Origin: Candidatus Pacearchaeota archaeon | GTDB lineage: Archaea > Nanobdellota > Nanobdellia > Pacearchaeales > GW2011-AR1 | DNA length: 54,462 bases | Assembly: GCA_018304025.1 (NCBI GenBank) | Contig: JAGVXA010000005.1 | Span: 1 to 54,462 of the forward strand | Direction of reading: 5' to 3' | Shown: positions 39,936 to 46,762 of the stretch, piece by piece | How the letters are laid out: every line of letters begins with the position of its first letter | How positions within the stretch are numbered: position 1 is the stretch's first letter | Notes under the pieces: model-generated | Told to the model about the DNA's origin: nothing | The model's database searches: none | Seen by the model: only the letters and a program-made list of their open reading frames with translations | Program-made: the position numbers and the translations under genes

Positions 39936-40274
39936 ATGTCATTATTCAAAGAAAGGGGGCCCGACGTCGTTGACCTCGTGGATTTGCAAAAAAGAGGAAT
40001 CCTGAAAAAATCCTCGCAGCAGCCAGAAAGGCACGAAGACGACTTTGTTGATTTTTCAAAGCAATCTTCTCCTCAAACAGCCCCGCCAAGTTCATTCGAT
40101 TTTCTCAATTCTCTCGCAAGTTCCGCGCCGTCTTCCTCATCCCAAGAACCACAACCACAAATGAGCGACTCACAAGTTGCCAGTCTCAAAGTAAAACTCG
40201 AAGACTTAGAGTATAAGCTGGACAGATTTATTGACAGGATTATAGCTCTTGAATCAAAATTAAATAGAGAATAG
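39936..40274 (+). CDS. Small protein with serine/proline-rich middle and C-terminal coiled coil
   Basis: 112 aa. The N-terminal 'DVVDLVDLQKRGILKKS' is followed by a Ser/Pro/Gln-rich linker and a heptad helix ('SLKVKLEDLEYKLDRFIDRIIALESKLN'), which suggests an oligomerising adapter. No family is assigned. It is divergent from the 518-aa gene. An ATATTTAAAAC box in the gap serves as its promoter. Confidence 0.65.
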   Translation: MSLFKERGPDVVDLVDLQKRGILKKSSQQPERHEDDFVDFSKQSSPQTAPPSSFDFLNSLASSAPSSSSQEPQPQMSDSQVASLKVKLEDLEYKLDRFIDRIIALESKLNRE

Positions 40275-40284
40275 CCTCGTTTTA

Positions 40285-40872
40285 TTAGGGTTGAGGTATA
40301 CAAACATAACTTATTCCCTTTTTCTGTAATATTGGGTGAATTCCCGATTTTGGTCTTCTATGATAATCTCCCATAATAGCTACAATCGTTCTAGCAGTTT
40401 TTTGTTTATATTCAGCCATCCTCTCTCCCATTCTTTTTTCTCTGTATAGACATACTTTTGGTGACTGTGAAGTAAATTCGTAATTAGGGTGTTCAGCATA
40501 TAAGTTATCAATTACCAAACCCATTTCCGCGTATGATAAATCCATTCCAACCAAAAATAAACCATATTTTTCTGACCATTTAACCATATAATCTTCAATG
40601 CCTCCCTCTAAATTCATCCTATCAAATTCATCAATTGGAACTCCTGGCAAGAATTTTTCTTCTTTAGTTTGGGGGTTATATGTTCTTACATCTAACAATT
40701 CTGTCAATAAATATTCTGGTCTGACTAATTCAATCATTTCTTCTTCTTTTTGCCTATGCTTTGGAGTTCCATGTTTTTCTCCCAATATCACTATCGACGG
40801 GTCATCTCCATAAAATGTCGGTCTATAATTACTACTCCTACACCATTCTCTAATTGTTTTTTTATCAACCAT
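40285..40872 (-). CDS. TraB/GumN/ChaN-like protein
   Basis: 195 aa. 'SIVILGEKHGTPKHRQKEEEMIEL' carries the GE..H of the TIKI/TraB/EreA-like fold. 'YLLTELLDV' and 'YREKRMGERMAEYKQKTARTIVAIMGDYHRR' supply the conserved R...M and GxxH parts. Family members include metalloprotease-like and pheromone-shutdown proteins; the precise activity is unknown. Its codons favour T-ending forms more than its neighbours (for example agtagtaattat), hinting at separate origin. Confidence 0.65.
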   Translation of the reverse strand: MVDKKTIREWCRSSNYRPTFYGDDPSIVILGEKHGTPKHRQKEEEMIELVRPEYLLTELLDVRTYNPQTKEEKFLPGVPIDEFDRMNLEGGIEDYMVKWSEKYGLFLVGMDLSYAEMGLVIDNLYAEHPNYEFTSQSPKVCLYREKRMGERMAEYKQKTARTIVAIMGDYHRRPKSGIHPILQKKGISYVCIPQP

Positions 40873-41022
40873 AAAAAATAGGAAAAATGAAGATATATAA
40901 ATATTCCGATTTATAACTACTATAAAGTTACTATTTTGCTCCCTAAATTTATCATGTTAGATTTATGTTAAAAAGAATTTATTTTCAAAAACCCTTAAAT
41001 ATCCCCTCCCCCATAAATAATT

Positions 41023-42675
41023 ATGAAATCCCTGGAAAAATACATCCGCGCCCACGCGCTAAAAAACGCAATTGAATTCAATAAAACCGACGCAGGAAGA
41101 ATCCTCCCCAAGCTATTCCAGCACGGCTTGGAAAAATCCAAAATAAAAGAAATTATGCCCGAACTCCAAAAAATAATAAAAGAAATTAATTCGCTGTCTC
41201 AATCAGAAAAACAAGCGGAATTCAAAAAATTCGCAGAGTTAGTTCCAGAACACGAAGAAAAACCTCACGAGCTGGCAGAATTAAAAAACACCAAGAAAGT
41301 AATAATGAGATTCGAGCCTTCTCCGTCAGGTCCGTTGCACGTCGGACACGCCTACGTTTTAGGATTAAACTCAGAATACGTAAAAAAATACAACGGCAAA
41401 TTAATCTTAAGAATCGGCGATACAAATCCGGAAAATATTTATCCGCAAGCATACAATCTAATTCAAGAAAACGCAGAATGGCTCACAAACAACGTCTCCG
41501 AAGTAATAATCCAGTCAGACAGGCTCCCAATCTATTACAAGTATTTTGAAAAATTAATAGATTTGGAAAAAGCCTACGTTTGCGTTTGCGACACAGAAGA
41601 ATACAAGAATCTTCTTTCAAAATCAGAAGCCTGCCCGTGCCGTTCTCTTTCAGTCAAAGAGCAAAAAGAGAGATGGAAATTAATGTTCACAAAATACGCG
41701 CCGGGAGAAGCTGTCGCAAGAATAAAAACAAATTTGAAAGACAAAAATCCTGCGATGCGCGACTTTCCGGTTTTCAGAATAAACGAAACCAAGCACGCAA
41801 GGCAGGGGAAAAAATACAGGGTCTGGCCCCTGATGAACATGTCTGTTCTCGTCGACGACATAGAATCAAACGTGACCCACATAATCCGCGCGAAAGACCA
41901 CGCCGACAATGCAAAAAGACAGGAGATAATTTACAAATATCTAAACAAGCAGCCGCCCCAAAATCTTTTCGTGGGAAGAATTAATTTCCTCGGAATGCCC
42001 CTCTCAACAACAGAAACAAGAAAACTAATCGAAAGTAAAAAATATTCTGGTTGGGACGATATAAGACTCCCGTTTTTGCCCGCTCTTAAAAAAAGAGGAT
42101 TCCTTCCGGAGTCTCTGATAAAATATGCTCTTGACATCGGCGTTACGCTGACAGACAAAACAGTGAGCAAGGAAGAATTCTTCAAAACAATAGAATCCCA
42201 CAACAGAAAACTCCTCGACCCAACAGCAAACAGATATTCATTCGTCAAAAATCCAGTCGAAATAAAAGTAAAAAACCCTCCGAAAATTTCAGAAGTAAAA
42301 GTTCCAATCCACCCGGACAAAAATTTAACCCGCGCTGTTCAAGTTTCAAATAATCTCTTCATTTCATCAGACGACTTTGCTAAATTCGCGGGAAAAGAAA
42401 TTCGTCTCTTGCATTTGTATAACATCCAGTTAAAAAAAGACAAGACAGCAGAATTCACGTCTCTAGAAAACAAGGACATTCCAAAAATAAATTGGGTTTC
42501 CTCCCAAAATATAAAATGCAAAATTCTTCTTCCTGACGGAAATTACGACAACGGAATAGCAGAGCAATCAATCAAAACATTAAAAAAGGATGAAGTCCTA
42601 CAATTTGAAAGATACGCGTTCGTAAAACTTGACAAAAGAGGTGAAGTCTACGAATTTTGGTATACTCATAAATAG
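41023..42675 (+). CDS. gltX: Glutamyl-tRNA synthetase, archaeal (GlnRS-related) type
   Basis: 550 aa. Class I signature 'MRFEPSPSGPLHVGHAYVLG' (HIGH = HVGH) and 'GDTNPENIYPQAYNLI'. The KMSKS-equivalent region reads 'LGMPLSTTETRKLIESKKYSGWDDIRLPFLPALKKRG', which departs from the canonical lysines. Cysteine pairs 'CVCDTEEY' and 'CPCRSLS' form a likely zinc site. The C-terminus is the beta-barrel anticodon domain of archaeal GluRS. It is expected to be non-discriminating, feeding GatDE (not in the window). A pilin gene follows 17 nt downstream. Confidence 0.95.
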   Translation: MKSLEKYIRAHALKNAIEFNKTDAGRILPKLFQHGLEKSKIKEIMPELQKIIKEINSLSQSEKQAEFKKFAELVPEHEEKPHELAELKNTKKVIMRFEPSPSGPLHVGHAYVLGLNSEYVKKYNGKLILRIGDTNPENIYPQAYNLIQENAEWLTNNVSEVIIQSDRLPIYYKYFEKLIDLEKAYVCVCDTEEYKNLLSKSEACPCRSLSVKEQKERWKLMFTKYAPGEAVARIKTNLKDKNPAMRDFPVFRINETKHARQGKKYRVWPLMNMSVLVDDIESNVTHIIRAKDHADNAKRQEIIYKYLNKQPPQNLFVGRINFLGMPLSTTETRKLIESKKYSGWDDIRLPFLPALKKRGFLPESLIKYALDIGVTLTDKTVSKEEFFKTIESHNRKLLDPTANRYSFVKNPVEIKVKNPPKISEVKVPIHPDKNLTRAVQVSNNLFISSDDFAKFAGKEIRLLHLYNIQLKKDKTAEFTSLENKDIPKINWVSSQNIKCKILLPDGNYDNGIAEQSIKTLKKDEVLQFERYAFVKLDKRGEVYEFWYTHK

Positions 42676-42692
42676 AGATGAAAGGAGGGAAC

Positions 42693-43172
42693 ATGAACAA
42701 TAAAGGTTTAAGTAATATCATCGCAACAGTTCTTATCGTGTTGCTCGCATTAGCAGCAGTCGCTATTGTCTGGACAGTCATGAACGGTCTTATCGGTGAT
42801 ACCAGCGGACAAATCGAATTGACAAATCTTTGCGTGCTTTCAGAAGCGAAGCCGACACATTGCAAGTATGCGGCAACGGGTGGAAATGCAGAAGTTACAG
42901 TTCAGCTTGTAAGAGGAGAGCAAGTTGTTGCAGGTGATGGTAAAGCAGGCGTTCAAAAAGTTGTTGCAGTAGTAACATCTTTAAATAAAATGACAAGTAG
43001 AGGTGACGAAGTAGCTCCAAAAAAATTGAGTTCAACAACGGTTTCAGTAACTGGAGTTACAGGCGCTACTCAAGCAGATTTTGCTACAGCAACAGTAACT
43101 GTACAAGACGAAGCAGGAAACACAAAGACATGCGATGAATCAACAATCCAAGTAGATTGCACAGCAACATAA
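42693..43172 (+). CDS. Archaeal type IV pilin / class III signal peptide protein (1)
   Basis: 159 aa from the ATG at 42693 with a strong GGAGGG ribosome site. The N-terminus 'MNNKGLSNIIATVLIVLLAL' is a class III signal (short basic leader, KG cleavage context, long hydrophobic helix), cut by a prepilin peptidase before polymerisation. The mature domain has cysteines in 'NLCVLSEAKPTHC' and near 'KTCDESTIQVDC', suggesting disulfides. It sits directly behind gltX without a clear promoter. Its first 55 codons are almost identical to the second pilin. Confidence 0.9.
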   Translation: MNNKGLSNIIATVLIVLLALAAVAIVWTVMNGLIGDTSGQIELTNLCVLSEAKPTHCKYAATGGNAEVTVQLVRGEQVVAGDGKAGVQKVVAVVTSLNKMTSRGDEVAPKKLSSTTVSVTGVTGATQADFATATVTVQDEAGNTKTCDESTIQVDCTAT

Positions 43173-43179
43173 ATCCTAA

Positions 43180-43197
43180 TTTATTTTTTTATTTTTC
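43180..43197 (+). terminator. T-rich terminator after pilin 1
   Basis: TTTATTTTTTTATTTTTC starts 8 nt after the stop codon, the oligo-T type used by archaeal RNA polymerase. Nearly the same string follows pilin 2. Confidence 0.7.
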
Positions 43198-43319
43198 ATT
43201 TAAATTCTTATTTTAAGTCGTAGAAGCAAAAGTTTATTTCTAAATCAAACGAAGATTTAAATACAGAAATCTCTTAAATAAACAATTCAGCTTATCAATA
43301 AAAGGTGAAAGGGGGAAAC

Positions 43320-43775
43320 ATGAACAAAAAAGGTTTAAGCGACATCATCGCAACAGTTCTTATCGTGTTGCTCACATTGGCAGCAGTCGCGATTGTCTGG
43401 ACAGTCATGAACGGTCTTATCGGTGACACCAGCGGACAAATCGAATTGACAAATCTTTGCGTGCTTTCAGAAGCGAAACCAATATCTTGTGATACTCTCA
43501 CAACAGATACAGACATAAGTGTTCAACTTGTAAGAGGAGAAAATGTTCTTTCTACAGATGCAAAAGCAGGAGTTAGAGAAGTAGTTGCAGTAGTAACATT
43601 TAAAGACGGAACAATAGAAACACTTGAGGAAATTGCACCAAGCAAATCTGGTTTTGCTTCAATATCTATGCCAAGGGGCGACGCAGATTTTGCAAAAGCA
43701 GCAGTAGTTGTGCAAGATGCAAAAGGAAACACAAAAACATGTGATGAATCAGCAGCTAGAGTACCTTGCACCTAA
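43320..43775 (+). CDS. Archaeal type IV pilin / class III signal peptide protein (2)
   Basis: 151 aa from the ATG at 43320, preceded by GGTGAAAGGGGG. N-terminus 'MNKKGLSDIIATVLIVLLTL'. The hydrophobic stalk and the next 30 residues ('VMNGLIGDTSGQIELTNLCVLSEAKP') match pilin 1. The middle of the head diverges and the end ('GNTKTCDES...C') is again similar. It has its own promoter (GATTTAAATAC, about 60 nt upstream) and a T-rich terminator. It is probably a second subunit of the same filament. Confidence 0.9.
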   Translation: MNKKGLSDIIATVLIVLLTLAAVAIVWTVMNGLIGDTSGQIELTNLCVLSEAKPISCDTLTTDTDISVQLVRGENVLSTDAKAGVREVVAVVTFKDGTIETLEEIAPSKSGFASISMPRGDADFAKAAVVVQDAKGNTKTCDESAARVPCT

Positions 43776-43782
43776 ACATCCA

Positions 43783-43799
43783 TTTATTTTTTTATTTTT
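43783..43799 (+). terminator. T-rich terminator after pilin 2
   Basis: TTATTTTTTTATTTTTC lies 8 nt after the stop codon and matches the element after pilin 1, supporting a terminator role for both. Confidence 0.7.
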
Positions 43800-43818
43800 C
43801 CTTTAAATTCTCACCAAA

Positions 43819-44352
43819 ATGATAGAAGTAGAAACAAAAATTAAAATCCAAAATCCGGAAGAATTGCGGAAAGAACTCCCAAGAATAGCCAGACTAATCA
43901 AAAAAGAAAAAAAGATAGACGATTATTACACTTTAGAATCCCTGAAGAACTATCCAAAAAAATCATTGAGAGTCAGAAAAACCCGCGAAGGTTACAAGAT
44001 AAATTTCAAGCAGCATCTCTCTTACATCAACGGAGTCCACGCAAAAGACGAGCAGGAATTCACAACATCAGACATAAAAAACTTCCTGAATTTAATCAAA
44101 GACTTCGGCTTCAAAAAATGGCTCACAAAAATAAAATACTCAGAATCCTACGAAATAAGAAAAAATCTCCACGTAGAAATAAATAACGTAAAAAAACTCG
44201 GCTGGTTCGTAGAAGTAGAATATTTAGCGCAGAAAAACGAAATAGCAAAAGCCCGATCAGAAGTTCTGAAAGTAATGAAACAATTAAACCTCGACAAAAA
44301 GCCAATTATCAAAGACGGCTACACAAAGTTGCTCTGGGACAAATCACATTAA
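43819..44352 (+). CDS. CYTH-domain protein (CyaB/thiamine-triphosphatase-like)
   Basis: 177 aa, a triphosphate tunnel metalloenzyme. The N-terminal 'MIEVETKIKI' carries the ExExK signature. 'KSLRVRKTREGYKINFKQHL' supplies basic tunnel residues, and 'LHVEINNVKKLGWFVEVEYL' (E-x-E) the metal-binding strand. Family members act on inorganic or organic triphosphates (class IV adenylate cyclase, ThTPase, tripolyphosphatase); the substrate is unknown. It starts 43 nt after the pilin 2 stop, beyond the terminator. Confidence 0.88.
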   Translation: MIEVETKIKIQNPEELRKELPRIARLIKKEKKIDDYYTLESLKNYPKKSLRVRKTREGYKINFKQHLSYINGVHAKDEQEFTTSDIKNFLNLIKDFGFKKWLTKIKYSESYEIRKNLHVEINNVKKLGWFVEVEYLAQKNEIAKARSEVLKVMKQLNLDKKPIIKDGYTKLLWDKSH

Positions 44353-44400
44353 ATAAACGTATTAAAATATCAAATTAAAAAACCATTATCATTAATAAAA

Positions 44401-44434
44401 ATATTCGGAAATTAGCCGAAGGCTAATTTCTCGA
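44401..44434 (+). repeat. Palindromic intergenic repeat, copy 5
   Basis: ATATTCG, stem GAAATTAGCC, loop GAA, stem GGCTAATTTC, TCGATT. It lies between convergent genes, 50 nt from copy 6. Confidence 0.9.
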
Positions 44435-44485
44435 TTCTATCTAGATAATTACTTTCCCCAACTATCATTATTAGTTGTCAATAAA

Positions 44486-44519
44486 TATTCGGAAATTAGC
44501 CTTCGGCTAATTTCTCGAT
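44486..44519 (+). repeat. Palindromic intergenic repeat, copy 6 (inverted loop)
   Basis: TATTCG, stem GAAATTAGCC, loop TTC, stem GGCTAATTTC, TCGAT. The loop is the reverse complement of the GAA loop while the flanks keep the same orientation, as if only the hairpin had flipped in place. Confidence 0.9.
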
Positions 44520-44549
44520 TCTACCACACTAATTATTCCCTCTGCTCTC

Positions 44550-45014
44550 TCAATAAATCAGCGCAATCGTCTTGTACTCAATATCCTCAAACCTAATCTT
44601 TTCAAACTTATCCGAATTATCTCCCTTAGTAATAAAATAAATTCCATCAGAATCCTCCCCCCTCTCTACAACTCTATGAACAATTACATCTCCAGAATAT
44701 CTAAAACTAATAATATCCCCAACTCTAATTTCTTCAGCAGACGACGGAACAATCCTCACTCCGTTAACACCTTCCCCAAGCACAGGGTACATGCTCCCAG
44801 TAGAATCATAGCTGCTCAGCGTCGCTCCAGAAACAAGCAAAACAACTCTGTCATCATAAATCAAGATGTGTTTTTCTTCAACAGAATCCGACGGCAATTC
44901 TCCGACAGCAGAACCAGTAACGCTGTAATTAGTATAATTATCCCAAACCTGCGCAGCCAGAATCCCAAATAGAAAAATCAAGATTCCGTACAAAGTATTC
45001 ATTAGTTTGCTCAT
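44550..45014 (-). CDS. Signal peptidase I, archaeal type
   Basis: 154 aa. An N-terminal membrane anchor ('LYGILIFLFGILAAQVWDN') is followed by an S26 domain. 'YDSTGSMYPVLGEGVNGV' contains the catalytic Ser (SM), and 'DVIVHRVVERGEDSDGIYFITKGDNS' the catalytic His of the archaeal Ser-His type, in place of the bacterial lysine. ATG at 45014 is chosen (one base after the upstream stop) rather than TTG at 45026. It is probably co-transcribed with the surface-protein genes upstream, whose signal peptides it could process. Confidence 0.88.
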   Translation of the reverse strand: MSKLMNTLYGILIFLFGILAAQVWDNYTNYSVTGSAVGELPSDSVEEKHILIYDDRVVLLVSGATLSSYDSTGSMYPVLGEGVNGVRIVPSSAEEIRVGDIISFRYSGDVIVHRVVERGEDSDGIYFITKGDNSDKFEKIRFEDIEYKTIALIY

Positions 45015-45015
45015 T

Positions 45016-46269
45016 CTAATTCGCAATTCGGCCTCTTTTTAATTCTTTCCCCCGAAACAATCGCTTCCTCAAAAATACAAACCACGCGATATTCATCACA
45101 GCCAAAACAACAATCCCTATAACCAGCACCTTAATCAGCAAGTCCCTGTCCCCAAATAATTTCTTGCTCGATATAACATAGCCAAAACCGACAATTTCAA
45201 TCATGTCGTCAGAAACTTTCAACTGCAAATCTTTCTGCGCAGATTTTTGCCCGTAGATTAAATAAACAGATGAATCATAAGTTCCCTTTTTAACTCCCCC
45301 AGTATCCCAATAGGAAACCAAAACTTTTTTCTCAAAGCCCGGAATATTTTCAGTAGGCGATTTGAATTCAGCCATCACTTCTCCTTCTTTGTTAAATACA
45401 TTCATCAAAGTATAAACTCCTTTAATTTCCTCTCCCCACTTGTTCTCAACCAGCATCTCAAACTTAGCTATCTCTCCAAGTTTAAAGTCACGAACTTCAA
45501 TCTGCTGCAAATCCAAAATCATCTCTCCAACATTAAACGACTTTTCTAATTTCAATGTCTCCCCGTCGTAAATCACCGTCGCTTTTGCCGAATAAACTCC
45601 AGCAGGAACATCTGCTTTCCAGTTATGGACAATTTCTCCGCGTTTCTCTTTGCTTGCAGAAACTTCTAAAGTATTGAAGCTGTCAACTTTTTCTCCTATT
45701 GAATTATAAATATCAACATTCGCGTGAACACTTACTAAATCAACATCCCCTCGGCTGACAACAGGAATAACAAATTGCACAATCCCTTCTTGCTCTGCGC
45801 CGGAAATATGCATTTCAGCTTCAGCATATTTCCCCGGATAGGGAACATAGACATTTAATTGTGCAATCACGCCGACAACAGCGCCAATTCCCCCCCCTTC
45901 TTTCGGAACTTCAAGCACAACAATATCAGCGCTGTGCATTCCAGGAGATAAGTCAGCAGGCATTTTAATATTGTAACTAATTTGCTTTGTCTCTTCGTCA
46001 GCCCCCATTGAAATCATATTTTCAAAAATAAAAATACTTTTGTTCAATTCGCCGGAAGCATAAACAACCAAATTCATGTCTTTCCCGTCGGTATTAATAA
46101 CATTGAAGCCAATCATCTTCTCCACTCCAGAAACAAAATCCACACTCGCCCGCGCAGGAGTTATTCCCAACGCATCTATTCTGCCAGCCAATAAAACCGT
46201 CCCAGAAAGAATTAATAAAATAAACAACAAACCTTTCATTCTTCCAAATAGTTTTTCTCTCTTATTCAT
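45016..46269 (-). CDS. Membrane-anchored Ig-like surface protein, N-terminal export signal and C-terminal TM
   Basis: 417 aa from the ATG at 46269 (GGAGGGGAAA-ATG); the track's 56-residue extension overlaps the upstream gene. A signal-like segment ('LLFILLILSGTVLLAG') precedes 'LGITPARASVDFVSGVEKMIGFNVINT', which resembles DUF916-type surface proteins. Further beta-sandwich repeats follow, then a TM ('VLVIGIVVLAVMNIAWFVFL') and a basic cytosolic tail. It is likely exposed outside and fixed in the membrane. It overlaps the next upstream gene by 8 bp. Confidence 0.75.
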   Translation of the reverse strand: MNKREKLFGRMKGLLFILLILSGTVLLAGRIDALGITPARASVDFVSGVEKMIGFNVINTDGKDMNLVVYASGELNKSIFIFENMISMGADEETKQISYNIKMPADLSPGMHSADIVVLEVPKEGGGIGAVVGVIAQLNVYVPYPGKYAEAEMHISGAEQEGIVQFVIPVVSRGDVDLVSVHANVDIYNSIGEKVDSFNTLEVSASKEKRGEIVHNWKADVPAGVYSAKATVIYDGETLKLEKSFNVGEMILDLQQIEVRDFKLGEIAKFEMLVENKWGEEIKGVYTLMNVFNKEGEVMAEFKSPTENIPGFEKKVLVSYWDTGGVKKGTYDSSVYLIYGQKSAQKDLQLKVSDDMIEIVGFGYVISSKKLFGDRDLLIKVLVIGIVVLAVMNIAWFVFLRKRLFRGKELKRGRIAN

Positions 46270-46762
46270 TTTCCCCTCCGACAAATTTGTCTCCTTTTTC
46301 CAAAGAACTTTCTTCCGGCTCCAAAACAGTCTTCCCGACAAAAGTTCCTTTGTTAAAAATTTCAACATCCAATCCGACATTCCCTGCATTGACAACTTCG
46401 TATTTTCCGTCGTCAGATTCTTGCAATTTAAGCCCAACTTCAGATTTAATCGTCAATTCCCTAATCTCGCTTTCCTCAAAACCAACAACTTTCCAATAAT
46501 ACACGCCCGGCTTCAAATTAATAACAAGATTATCTTTCGCGTAAATTTCTTCAGGAGAGCTAAATTCCAAGTTATCATCCAGCAAAATCTTGTCAGCATT
46601 TGAAAATTCAAACAAGACAGCTGTAGAAGTTGTCTCTAAATCATCTTGCGGAGCAATCACTAAAGGCGCACCATAGCCGACAAGCCAGACAACAATTATC
46701 AAGCTCAAAGCTACGACGATAAAATCAATTCTCTTCATCCATTTGCTTATTTCATCTGCCAT
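46262..46762 (-). CDS. Single-TM protein with extracytoplasmic beta domain
   Basis: 166 aa. The N-terminal TM 'IDFIVVALSLIIVVWLVGYG' is followed by a domain with beta character ('VLFEFSNADKILLDDNLEF', 'NLKPGVYYWKVVGFEESEIRELTI') and a Glu/Gly-rich end. It overlaps the giant gene by 1 bp upstream and the Ig-like gene by 8 bp downstream, so the four genes from the giant protein to signal peptidase form one operon. Function unknown; probably part of a surface assembly. Confidence 0.7.
   Translation of the reverse strand: MADEISKWMKRIDFIVVALSLIIVVWLVGYGAPLVIAPQDDLETTSTAVLFEFSNADKILLDDNLEFSSPEEIYAKDNLVINLKPGVYYWKVVGFEESEIRELTIKSEVGLKLQESDDGKYEVVNAGNVGLDVEIFNKGTFVGKTVLEPEESSLEKGDKFVGGENE

Noticed and set aside
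45016-46437. Start of the Ig-like surface protein at 46437
   Set aside because: The extra 56 residues overlap the upstream gene deeply. ATG at 46269 has a GGAGGGG ribosome site and is followed by a proper signal segment.
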